Shown: piece by piece, positions 1 to 6,479 of the stretch
How the letters are laid out: the number at the start of each line of letters is the position of its first letter
Numbering within the stretch: position 1 is the stretch's first letter
Assembly: GCA_045535465.1 (NCBI GenBank)
Contig: JAZSLS010000098.1
Span: 1 to 10,773 of the forward strand
Length of the DNA stretch: 10,773 nt
Direction of reading: 5' to 3'
Source: SIG636 sp045535465
GTDB taxonomy: Bacteria; Bacillota; Clostridia; Oscillospirales; CAG-382
The notes under the pieces: generated by a model
The model's database searches: none
Told to the model about the DNA's origin: nothing
The model's input: only the letters and a program-made list of their open reading frames with translations
Program-made: the position numbers and the translations under genes

Positions 1-378
1 AGGTCGGCGTATCACCTTACGTATCGGGCGGCCGATGACCGCCCCTACGAACAAATCCTTTACACGTTTTCATTGCCGAATTGTTTGGACGTTACCGTCT
101 GTAGAACGGCAAGGCGCCTTTTGTGTAGGGGACATTCTCGAATGTCCCGCTACCTTTGGGATTTTGCCGTGTTTCCTGTCAACTTGGTTTTAAACGTTTA
201 GTGGCGGGCGGTTCAAGAATCGCCCCTACATTGTATCCGTTGTCACACCTTAAAACAACAAACCGTTTTCATTGTAGGGGAGCGCATTGCGCTCCCGTTT
301 GCGTTTCGTGCAAAGTCGGCGTAGCCCCTTGCGTATCGGGCGAGGGGTGACCGCCCCTACGGTGTAATACTTTACACC
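1..378. repeat. Left REP/BIME-like mosaic repeat array (5 hairpin units)
   Basis: This gene-free stretch holds five short hairpin units: 25-48 (minus), 125-149 (plus), 205-229 (minus), 274-297 (plus) and 337-360 (minus). Read in its own orientation, each unit starts GTAGGGG, forms a GC-rich stem with a small loop, and ends CCCG. Successive units alternate in orientation. The spacers between them are also conserved with the right-hand array. Positions 1-240 align with 3182-3421 at a constant offset of 3181 and are about four-fifths identical by eye. A further 7-bp perfect hairpin (GGTGTAA, TACT, TTACACC) occupies 361-378. The GTAG foot plus palindrome, in alternating inverted copies, is the known layout of REP/BIME elements mobilised by RAYT transposases; assignment to that class is inference. 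No transposase gene is present. Because the window opens inside the array, the repeat may have ended the contig there. Confidence 0.8.
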
Positions 379-491
379 ATCATCAAAGAGTTTCCCACAT
401 TATTTTTTCGGGTTTTGTGGCTTTAATAGCCCTTTTTTGTCTTTTAAGCTCTAAAAAACACGGTAGAACGTCTGTTTTTTCCTACTTTTCC
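379..491. other. recF 3' flank, no confident element
   Basis: This AT-rich stretch lies between the left repeat array and the recF stop. It contains a weak hairpin, GGCT at 419-422 with AGCC at 428-431, followed on the plus strand by six T residues. A 4-bp stem is too short to call a terminator with confidence, so the 3' end of the dnaN-recF transcript is not clearly marked. TTTCCCACA at 391-399 resembles a DnaA box but has two mismatches. Confidence 0.3.
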
Positions 492-1601
492 TCATAGTTT
501 TCCACATTTTACGTTCCCTTTTTCAACGAAAATGCGGTTACTTACCTTGGTATTTTCGAAAAAATCCGTCTCACAGCCGGTTATTATTACCTGTCTTCCT
601 TCGGTTTTTTTAAGTATTACACCCCGACGAAAGGCATCCAACTCACTTAATATATCATCGAACAAAAACACAGGATACTCACCCGTTATTTTTTTACTCA
701 TCTCACCCTCGGCAAGCTTTAGAGAAAGCACTATACTTCTTTGCTGACCCTGAGAGGCAAAAAGCTTTGCCGCCTTGCCGTTAAGGTACAGGGTAAAGTC
801 ATCCTTATGCACACCGAAAAGGCTTATTCCGCGGGCAATTTCCGCATCTGCCTTAGAATTAAGAAAAGTAAGCATAGCCCTTCTTGTTTCCTCGGCGCCC
901 TCTGTATTTTCCTCTATACAGCCGTTATAACGGATGGAAAGGGTCTCCTTACCGCCGCTTATCTCGCTGTGCTCTGCAGCAGCACTTTCCTCAAGCTGCT
1001 TTAAAAACCTGCGGCGATTAAAGCTTATTGCACCTGCGGAAGTCGCCAGCTTTTCGTTGTAAACAGGTATCATATCCCGCTTAAAGCTGTCGTTACCTTC
1101 GGTTCTCAGCAGCGCATTTTTTTGAAGCAAGGTTCTGTTATAATCGTTAAGATAGCTGACGTATCTCGGATAGCTTTGGCAAATAGCCAAATCCACAAAT
1201 CTTCGCCTGCTTTCGGGCTGACCCTTTACCAGGCTTAAATGGTCGGGAGTGAACACCACGGCACGAAAAGCACCAAGATACTCCGCAAGTTTTGTTACGG
1301 GGTTGCCGTTTCTTTCAAACTCACGCCTACGGTTTTTGTACAGCTTTACACCTAAGCTAAGCCTTTTATTGTTATCCGTAAAGCTTAAATATGCCGCTGC
1401 AGCGTCTTTTCCAAAGGCTACAAGCTCTTTATCCTTACAGCCTCTAAAGCTTTTTCCTGAGGCAAAATAAAAGATACTCTCAAGTATATTGGTTTTGCCT
1501 GCGGCGTTTTCACCGTAAATTACGTTAACGCCCTCGGAAAACTCTATTTCGCTGTAGGGGTTGTTCCTAAAATCTATAAGCTTTAAAAAGTCAATTTGCA
1601 T
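492..1601 (-). CDS. recF: DNA replication/repair protein RecF
   Basis: RecF is a cytoplasmic SMC/ABC-type ATPase that binds gapped DNA and helps RecO/RecR load RecA at stalled forks. The 369-residue product has the family's usual length. It opens with the typical MQIDFLKLIDFRN strand and carries a Walker A motif GENAAGKT at residues 30-37. The ABC signature region SQGQQRS starts near residue 283, and Walker B FLFDDILSELD spans 312-322. The ATG lies two bases after the dnaN stop (TAA, CT, ATG) with no obvious Shine-Dalgarno, so translation is probably coupled to dnaN. In many Bacillota a small S4-domain gene (yaaA) sits between dnaN and recF, and gyrB follows; neither is here. Identification is secure from the motifs and neighbour. 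Confidence 0.97.
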   Translation of the reverse strand: MQIDFLKLIDFRNNPYSEIEFSEGVNVIYGENAAGKTNILESIFYFASGKSFRGCKDKELVAFGKDAAAAYLSFTDNNKRLSLGVKLYKNRRREFERNGNPVTKLAEYLGAFRAVVFTPDHLSLVKGQPESRRRFVDLAICQSYPRYVSYLNDYNRTLLQKNALLRTEGNDSFKRDMIPVYNEKLATSAGAISFNRRRFLKQLEESAAAEHSEISGGKETLSIRYNGCIEENTEGAEETRRAMLTFLNSKADAEIARGISLFGVHKDDFTLYLNGKAAKLFASQGQQRSIVLSLKLAEGEMSKKITGEYPVFLFDDILSELDAFRRGVILKKTEGRQVIITGCETDFFENTKVSNRIFVEKGNVKCGKL

Positions 1602-1603
1602 AG

Positions 1604-2722
1604 TTATCTGTTAAGACGCATAGGCAGCACAAGATAAGTAAAGCTTGAGCCTTCCTTCTTTACTGCGGGGGTAATAACCATAGCCATTATGCCGGATGAA
1701 AGTGACGCAAGTATAAGCTCATCCTTACAAGCCCTGAGAGCATCCAAAAGATAACGGTTGTTAAAGCCTATCTCTATATCCTCCCCATCCTTGCTTATAC
1801 GGATGTTGTCGTTTACCTTGCCGTACTGGGTAGAACAGCTTACGTTAAGCACGTCACCCGTAAAGGTACACTTAAGAGGTGTAACCAGCTTGTCGTCTAT
1901 AAGAAGAGAAGCTCTTTCAACACTGTCTATAAACGCCGCTGTATCTATCTTTGCAAATATCTTGTTTTGGGTAGGTATTACCTTTTTGTAGTCTATAAAC
2001 TCACCCTCTATAAGACGGGAGAAGAATATAATGCCGCCAACCTTCATAATAATGTGCTTACCCGTAAGCTCCACGGTAACGCTTTCCTCGCTATCGGTTA
2101 AAAGCTTTGAAAACTCATAAATGCTTTTACCGGGTACTATAAAGCTCATATCCTCGGTGCAAGCAACGGCTGAGCTTTCTTCACGAAGCGCCATCCTGTA
2201 ATTATCAAGGGCAACAACGGTAAGGGTATTGCCTTCTATCTTAAAAAATTCACCCGTAAGAATAGGTCTTGCATCGGTTTGTGCTACCGCAAAGTAGGTA
2301 GAGCCTATCATTTCCTTTAAAAGACCTGCGTTTATACGAAATGTCTTTTCACCGCTAAGCTCGGGCAAATTAGGAAAAGCCTCTGCCGCAAGACCGTGAA
2401 CGGAAAACTCACTCATAGCACCGCTTATTCTTACAACGTTCTTTTCGTTGGCTTCAAAGCATATATCACAATCGGGGAAGTTGCGAATAATAGCGGCTAT
2501 CTTCTGAGCGTTAAGTATAACTGCACCGTCACCCTCACCCATAACCGTAGTTTCGGTCTTAACGCCTTTTTCCTGGTCGTAGCCGCAAACGGTAAGAATA
2601 TTTTCTTTTATTTCAAACAAAAGACCTTCAAGAGCGGGAAGGGTGCTTCTGCCTGAAGAGGCAGATAAAGCAGGCATAATTACGTTTAAAAGTGTTTTCC
2701 TGTCGGATGTAAATCTTAGCAT
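1604..2722 (-). CDS. dnaN: DNA polymerase III beta subunit (sliding clamp)
   Basis: DnaN forms the ring-shaped homodimeric clamp that tethers DNA polymerase III and many repair proteins to DNA. The 372-residue product matches the family length and should fold as three clamp domains of about 120 residues each. It has a typical N-terminus (MLRFTSDRKTLLNVI) and the near-invariant C-terminal YLVLPMRLNR. I chose the ATG at 2722 because GGAGG lies just upstream at ideal spacing. A longer reading from a TTG at 2734 would use that Shine-Dalgarno as codons. It is immediately followed by recF. dnaA, the usual upstream neighbour, is absent; a 1.1 kb region rich in repeats lies upstream instead. No convincing -35 box precedes it, although TATAAT-like sequences occur at 2734-2739 and 2746-2751 (minus strand). 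Confidence 0.97.
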   Translation of the reverse strand: MLRFTSDRKTLLNVIMPALSASSGRSTLPALEGLLFEIKENILTVCGYDQEKGVKTETTVMGEGDGAVILNAQKIAAIIRNFPDCDICFEANEKNVVRISGAMSEFSVHGLAAEAFPNLPELSGEKTFRINAGLLKEMIGSTYFAVAQTDARPILTGEFFKIEGNTLTVVALDNYRMALREESSAVACTEDMSFIVPGKSIYEFSKLLTDSEESVTVELTGKHIIMKVGGIIFFSRLIEGEFIDYKKVIPTQNKIFAKIDTAAFIDSVERASLLIDDKLVTPLKCTFTGDVLNVSCSTQYGKVNDNIRISKDGEDIEIGFNNRYLLDALRACKDELILASLSSGIMAMVITPAVKKEGSSFTYLVLPMRLNR

Positions 2723-2733
2723 TTTCTCCTCCA

Positions 2734-2786
2734 ATTATAAAAACAATTATATATAAATTAATAAAAGAGTAATAGTAGTACTATTA
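2734..2786 (-). promoter_or_regulatory. Possible dnaN promoter with overlapping 17-bp palindrome
   Basis: On the minus strand a TATAAT at 2746-2751 lies 24 bases before the dnaN ATG. At 17-base spacing the -35 position reads TATTAC, a poor match to TTGACA. That position falls at the edge of an odd palindrome, TAATAGTA-G-TACTATTA (2770-2786), which could be an operator or activator site. The palindrome is seen directly; a promoter or regulatory role is inference. Confidence 0.35.
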
Positions 2787-2802
2787 GTAGGGGCTGCGGA
2801 AA

Positions 2803-2831
2803 AGCGGAAAACTAAGTTTTTCCGCTATTTT
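2803..2831. terminator. Hairpin with T-rich flanks upstream of dnaN
   Basis: AGCGGAAAA at 2803-2811 pairs with TTTTCCGCT at 2818-2826 across a 6-base loop, followed by ATTTTTC on the plus strand. The minus-strand reading also has T-rich sequence after the stem. It resembles a bidirectional intrinsic terminator and could insulate dnaN from minus-strand readthrough. No plus-strand gene ends here, so its purpose is unclear. Confidence 0.45.
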
Positions 2832-3120
2832 TCTTGCCTTTTTGACAAATTTAGGTGTGGAAAAACCTATGGAATGAGTTTGGTTAAAAATTGGGTTATG
2901 CGGAAAAGTATACCCCTTTTTTCTTTTATTTTCTATCCAATTTTAAAACTTTTAATTTTTAAACAGCTTATCGTTTATTTTGAAATTAAAAGTTAAATAT
3001 TTGGGTTTTGTGTGGGAAAGTATGAGGCTTTGTGATAGGAAAATTTTAGGGTATGCTTCGGGTTAGTGTGGTATTTTTGCAGGTTGTACAAAACAGGCAT
3101 TAAAACTTGTTACTTTTTTA
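2832..3120. other. AT-rich non-coding region, possible but unproven replication-related sequence
   Basis: No supportable gene lies here. The stretch from about 2930 to 3000 is strongly AT-rich. TGTGGAAAA at 2856-2864 differs from the DnaA-box consensus TGTGGATAA by one base and is bracketed by a TAGGT/ACCTA inverted repeat (2852-2856 and 2865-2869). TGTGGGAAA at 3011-3019 differs by two bases. Proximity to dnaN makes an origin or origin remnant conceivable. Two imperfect boxes are weak evidence, and dnaA is not visible. Confidence 0.25.
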
Positions 3121-3575
3121 TAAAGCGTAGCGGTTTGTATTGTAGGGGAGCGCAGTGCGCTCCCGCTTTACGTAACGAGTAAGGTCGGCGTAACCTCTTA
3201 TGCATCGGGCGGCCGATGACCGCCCCTACGGACAAATCCGTTACACGTTTTCATTACCGATTTGTTTGGACGTTACCGTCTGTAAAAGGACGTACCTCTT
3301 TTTATGTAGGGGACGTTCTCAAACGTTCCGTTACCTTGCGGGTTTTGCCGTGTTATCTGTCAGCTTGGTTTTATATGCCTAGTGGCGGGCGATTCGAGAA
3401 TCGCCCCTACGATGTATTTGTTTACACGTTTTTACCGCACCTGTCGTTTGCTGTAAAGCGTAGCGGTTTGTGTTGTAGGGGAGCGCAGTGCGCTCCCGCT
3501 TTACGTAACAGGTAAAGTCGGCGTAGCCCCTTGCGCATCGGGCGGCCGATGACCGCCCCTACGGCATAAGCGTTT
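3121..3575. repeat. Right REP/BIME-like mosaic repeat array (6 hairpin units)
   Basis: Six hairpin units alternate in orientation: 3142-3165 (plus), 3206-3229 (minus), 3306-3330 (plus), 3386-3410 (minus), 3475-3498 (plus) and 3539-3562 (minus). Each has the GTAGGGG foot and CCCG end described for the left array. Units 3206-3562 are the collinear counterparts of the five left units. In addition, 3121-3229 and 3454-3562 are near-identical direct copies (8 differences in 109 positions, constant offset 333), so this array grew by one internal duplication. The plus-oriented units 3142-3165 and 3475-3498 have perfect GGGAGCGC/GCGCTCCC stems. They sit inside a weaker outer inverted repeat (GTAAAGC at 3453-3459, GCTTTAC at 3498-3504). 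Assignment to REP/BIME is inference from architecture. Confidence 0.8.
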
Positions 3576-3632
3576 ACACGGCTTCTCTGCCGATTAGATG
3601 AAGCCTTAAGGGATAGGAAAAAAAGATGTAGA

Positions 3633-3723
3633 ATGGACAAACCGAAGTGAAGCTGTATTCTCACCCCACAAAAATGCATTTTTGTGGGGACCCCGAAAGT
3701 ACTGCGAACTGAAGTTTGTTCAT
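3633..3723. repeat. 91-bp inverted-armed element with 26-bp perfect palindrome
   Basis: Imperfect inverted arms at 3633-3648 (ATGGACAAACCGAAGT) and 3708-3723 match at 12 of 16 positions. They enclose a perfect palindrome at 3664-3689 whose 13-base half is CCCCACAAAAATG. The layout, terminal arms around a central hairpin with no coding capacity, resembles a miniature mobile element or a folded RNA. It lies between the thrS terminator and the right repeat array. Whether other copies exist cannot be judged from this window. Confidence 0.5.
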
Positions 3724-3746
3724 AGCAGAAAAAATAAATATAAAAC

Positions 3747-3775
3747 GAAAATCGGCTGAATATCAGCCGATTTTC
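3747..3775 (-). terminator. Intrinsic terminator of thrS
   Basis: A 13-bp perfect stem (GAAAATCGGCTGA at 3747-3759 with its complement at 3763-3775) closes a 3-base loop about 55 bases beyond the thrS stop. Minus-strand sequence after the stem is T-rich (CGTTTTATATTTATTTTTT). The plus-strand side is also T-rich, so it could act in both directions, but only thrS reads into it. Confidence 0.85.
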
Positions 3776-3829
3776 TTCTTTTAACACAAATTTTCTTTTT
3801 CTGCGGTCTACGCTTTTTTACATCCCTTT

Positions 3830-5593
3830 TTATGTGCGGTTGGTGATTTGGTCATTAAGCATAGCAAGGAACTCGTCCATAGTCATAGTAACGGTCTGGT
3901 CGGTTTCACGGTCACGTACGGAAACGGTGCCTTCCTCAATTTCCTTCTTACCGATGATAAGCATATAAGGAACACGGTCAACCTGTCTTGCTTCTCTTAC
4001 CTTATAGCCTATCTTTTCGTTTCTCGCATCAAGCTCTACTCTTATGCGGTTATCCTTAAGGGTTTGATAAACCTTTTCTGCGTGGCTGTGGTCGGTACCG
4101 GGAAGGGTCATAACCTTAACCTGAAGAGGTGCAAGCCATACGGGGAACTTGCCTGCAAAATGCTCGGTAAGGATACCGATAAAGCGTTCGATAGAGCCGT
4201 AGCATACACGGTGAATCATTATAGGCTGCTTCTTGCTGCCGTCCTCGTCAACGTACTCAAGCTCAAAGTTGTGAGGAAGCTGGAAGTCAAGCTGGATAGT
4301 ACCGCACTGCCAGGTTCTGCCAATGCTGTCACGTAGATGGAAGTCTATCTTAGGGCCGTAGAAAGCGCCGTCGCCTTCGTTAACGGTGTAAGGAAGGCCA
4401 AGCTTTTCCAAAGCGGCACGAAGCCCCTCGGTTGCTGCTTCCCAATCCTCGTCGCTGCCCATACTGCTTTCGGGTCTGGTAGAAAGCTCCACAAAATATT
4501 CAAAACCAAACTTGGTATAAACCTCGTTAATAAGGTTAACAACGCCAACTATCTCGTCGGTTATCTGGTCACGGCGCATAAAGATGTGCGCATCGTCCTG
4601 AGTGAAGCAGCGAACACGGAAAAGACCGTGGAGTGCGCCTCTAAGCTCGTGGCGATGAACAAGACCAAGCTCGCCCACTCTCATAGGAAGCTCACGGTAG
4701 CTGTGAGGTCTGCTGCGGTAAACAAGAACGCCGCCGGGGCAGTTCATAGGCTTAACGCAAAAGTCCTCGTCGTCAATAAGGGTCTGGTACATATTGTCCT
4801 TATAGTGACCCCAGTGACCGCTGGTTTCCCAAAGGTTGCGGCTGAGAATGATAGGAGTAGAAACCTCCACGTAATCAGCCTTTTTGTGTATATCACGCCA
4901 ATAGTCGATAAGTGCGTTTCTAAGATCCATACCCTTGGGAAGGAAGAAGGGGAAACCGGGGCCTTCGTCGCACATCATAAACAGACCCATTTCCTTGCCT
5001 ATTCTACGGTGGTCGCGTCTTTCAGCCTCTTCCATAAGAGTAACGTACTCGTCAAGCTCCTGCTGAGTGCGGAAGGCTATACCGTTAATACGGGTAAGCA
5101 TCTTGTTGTCTTTATCGTTTTTCCAGTATGCACCGCTTTGCTGGGTAACCTTAAACGCCTTAAGCGCCTTGGTGTAGCAAAGGTGAGGGCCTGTACACAT
5201 ATCAATATAGTCGCCCTGCTTGTAGAAGCTGATAACAGCATCCTCGGGAAGGTCGCCTATATGCTCTTCCTTATACTTTGCGCCACGCTCCTGCATTAAA
5301 GCAACAGCCTCTTCCCTGGAAAGGATAAAGGGCTTTATGGGAAGGTTTTCCTTAACTATTTTGCGCATTTCGTTTTCAATGGCAACAAGGTCTTCATCGG
5401 TAAGCTTGGTGTTGCCAAGGTCAACGTCATAGTAAAAGCCTTTTTCGGTTGCGGGGCCGTAGCCAAAATCGGCGTGAGGATAAAGGCGGCTTATTGCCTG
5501 CGCCATAATGTGTGCTGCGCTGTGGCGTATAACCTCCTGCTCTAGCTCCTCGGGACATTCAGCAACGGTACCGTCTCTGTATATAATTTTCAT
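3830..5593 (-). CDS. thrS: Threonine--tRNA ligase (TGS-less form)
   Basis: This class II synthetase charges tRNA-Thr in the cytoplasm. The 587-residue protein lacks most of the N-terminal TGS domain found in the roughly 640-residue E. coli enzyme. Only about 20 residues precede the N2 editing domain. Editing residues are intact: HSAAH (H24, H28) and DMCTGPH (C133, H137). The catalytic core shows MNCPGG (Zn-ligand Cys near 285), RHELRGALHGL and the motif 2 region RVRCFTQDDAHIF (Zn-ligand His near 336), IHR near 462, and motif 3 GSIERFIGILTEH. An anticodon-binding domain closes the protein. The ATG at 5593 is preceded by AAGGAG at good spacing; an upstream in-frame ATG at 5623 would place that site inside the gene. 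It is monocistronic between its own promoter and terminator. The leader is too short for the T-box that controls many Bacillota thrS genes. Confidence 0.97.
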   Translation of the reverse strand: MKIIYRDGTVAECPEELEQEVIRHSAAHIMAQAISRLYPHADFGYGPATEKGFYYDVDLGNTKLTDEDLVAIENEMRKIVKENLPIKPFILSREEAVALMQERGAKYKEEHIGDLPEDAVISFYKQGDYIDMCTGPHLCYTKALKAFKVTQQSGAYWKNDKDNKMLTRINGIAFRTQQELDEYVTLMEEAERRDHRRIGKEMGLFMMCDEGPGFPFFLPKGMDLRNALIDYWRDIHKKADYVEVSTPIILSRNLWETSGHWGHYKDNMYQTLIDDEDFCVKPMNCPGGVLVYRSRPHSYRELPMRVGELGLVHRHELRGALHGLFRVRCFTQDDAHIFMRRDQITDEIVGVVNLINEVYTKFGFEYFVELSTRPESSMGSDEDWEAATEGLRAALEKLGLPYTVNEGDGAFYGPKIDFHLRDSIGRTWQCGTIQLDFQLPHNFELEYVDEDGSKKQPIMIHRVCYGSIERFIGILTEHFAGKFPVWLAPLQVKVMTLPGTDHSHAEKVYQTLKDNRIRVELDARNEKIGYKVREARQVDRVPYMLIIGKKEIEEGTVSVRDRETDQTVTMTMDEFLAMLNDQITNRT

Positions 5594-5638
5594 AGCGTAT
5601 CTCCTTTTTTGCAAAAAATACAAATTTTATCAACCTTC

Positions 5639-5667
5639 ATTTTATAACAAGCTTTGCTTTTTGTCAA
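5639..5667 (-). promoter_or_regulatory. Sigma-A promoter of thrS
   Basis: The minus strand reads TTGACA (5662-5667), a 17-base spacer, then TAAAAT (5639-5644). The predicted transcription start near 5632 leaves a leader of about 39 bases before the thrS ATG, enough for a ribosome-binding site but not for a T-box or other large riboregulator. The promoter starts just after the plsY terminator, so thrS is a separate unit. Confidence 0.88.
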
Positions 5668-5677
5668 TAACAATAAT

Positions 5678-5709
5678 AAGAAAAAGGAGCGCAACCGCTC
5701 CTTTTTCTT
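5678..5709 (-). terminator. Intrinsic terminator of the DUF512-der-plsY operon
   Basis: A 14-bp perfect stem with a 4-base loop (arms 5678-5691 and 5696-5709, core AAAAAGGAGCG) begins immediately after the plsY stop. On the minus strand the second arm supplies a T-rich run, TTTTTCTTATTATTG. It is a textbook Rho-independent terminator ending the operon, just upstream of the thrS promoter. Confidence 0.9.
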
Positions 5710-5711
5710 AT

Positions 5712-6461
5712 TTATTCTTCGTCTTCGTCCTTCTTTTTCTTAGGGCCAAAGGAAAGCTTGTTTTCTTTACCGTTTGCTACACGCTTTATGTTTTCACGGT
5801 GCATATAGATAACCATCACAGAGCAAACCACGGAAAACAGCATAGTCCACATAGCGGGAGGAAGCTCGGTAAGATAGGTACGGGTTATATAGGTAAGGGC
5901 GGGATAAAAGAACGCCGCCGTTATGGATGACATAGAAACGTACCTGGTAAGCAGCAGCACCACGGCAAAGATAATTAAAAGCAAAACAAACACAAAGGGG
6001 TCAAGGATAAGTATGGCAGTTGCCGTTGCCAAAACGCCTTTGCCGCCTCGGAACTTGAAATAAACGGGCGCAATATGCCCAAGCACGCAGAAAAGCGCCG
6101 CAAGGTATGCGCCCTCCATACTGCGGTCAACGGTAGTGCAATTCTCGACGCCGTAAAGCATAGCGCCGAGAGCTACGGACAAAACCGTCTTAAGCATATC
6201 GCCTCCAAGAGTAAGAAGCGCCGCCTTTTTACCATAGGTGCGAAGCATATTGGTAAGACCCGCATTGCCGCTGCCGGACTCTCTTATATCCTTACCGTAA
6301 AGCACACGTGAAAAGATAATGGAGGGGTTAATGCTTCCCAAAAGATAACCCACTATAACGCAAGCAAAAAGCTCAAGAGTGGTAGCCCATTCCGGAGGGA
6401 TGTTGCCGTCAAAGAACAAAGCGTTTACGCCTATTTGCTTAGAAAGCCAAGAATACCACAA
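5712..6461 (-). CDS. plsY: Glycerol-3-phosphate acyltransferase PlsY
   Basis: PlsY is the integral membrane enzyme that transfers an acyl group from acyl-phosphate (made by PlsX) to glycerol-3-phosphate, the first step of phospholipid synthesis. Family motifs are clear: GYLLGSINPS and DIRESGSGNAGLTN (canonical GSGNxGATN), GGDMLKT, GHIAPVYFKFRGGKGVLATA, and RYVSMSSITAAFF. There are several hydrophobic membrane segments and the usual HRENIKR stretch after the last one. At 249 residues it is longer than the usual ~200: about 33 extra N-terminal residues precede the first membrane helix, and there is a charged KKKKDEDEE tail. The TTG start at 6461 is supported by GGAAAGAGG eight bases upstream and an 18-base gap from the der stop. 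A later start would remove the odd N-terminus but has no visible ribosome-binding site. The DMLKT variant replaces a usual Gly. Confidence 0.93.
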   Translation of the reverse strand: MWYSWLSKQIGVNALFFDGNIPPEWATTLELFACVIVGYLLGSINPSIIFSRVLYGKDIRESGSGNAGLTNMLRTYGKKAALLTLGGDMLKTVLSVALGAMLYGVENCTTVDRSMEGAYLAALFCVLGHIAPVYFKFRGGKGVLATATAILILDPFVFVLLLIIFAVVLLLTRYVSMSSITAAFFYPALTYITRTYLTELPPAMWTMLFSVVCSVMVIYMHRENIKRVANGKENKLSFGPKKKKDEDEE

Positions 6462-6479
6462 AATTAACGCCTCTTTCCT

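Noticed and set aside
2723..2734. 4-codon TTG-initiated extension of dnaN
   Set aside because: The codons are the Shine-Dalgarno sequence GGAGG itself; the family start is MLRF.
2787..2793. Additional GTAGGGG repeat unit
   Set aside because: The seven-base foot is present but no matching stem or CCCG end follows; at best a decayed unit.
1..3575. CRISPR array
   Set aside because: Repeats are alternately inverted, of four types, with spacers that are themselves conserved between arrays; there are no cas genes.
3422..3787. 121-codon minus-strand ORF
   Set aside because: It runs through the repeat array, the palindromic element and the thrS terminator, so it is translated non-coding repeat sequence. 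Similar frames at 156-350 and 3200-3515 are rejected for the same reason.
4337..5299. 320-codon plus-strand ORF
   Set aside because: It lies entirely antisense to thrS, whose catalytic and editing motifs are in the other strand; no supporting start signal.
5594..5623. 10-codon N-terminal extension of thrS
   Set aside because: The extension would contain the AAGGAG ribosome-binding site for the ATG at 5593 and leaves almost no leader after the predicted transcription start.
5594..5711. T-box riboswitch upstream of thrS
   Set aside because: The only hairpin is the plsY terminator, upstream of the thrS promoter; the remaining leader is too short.
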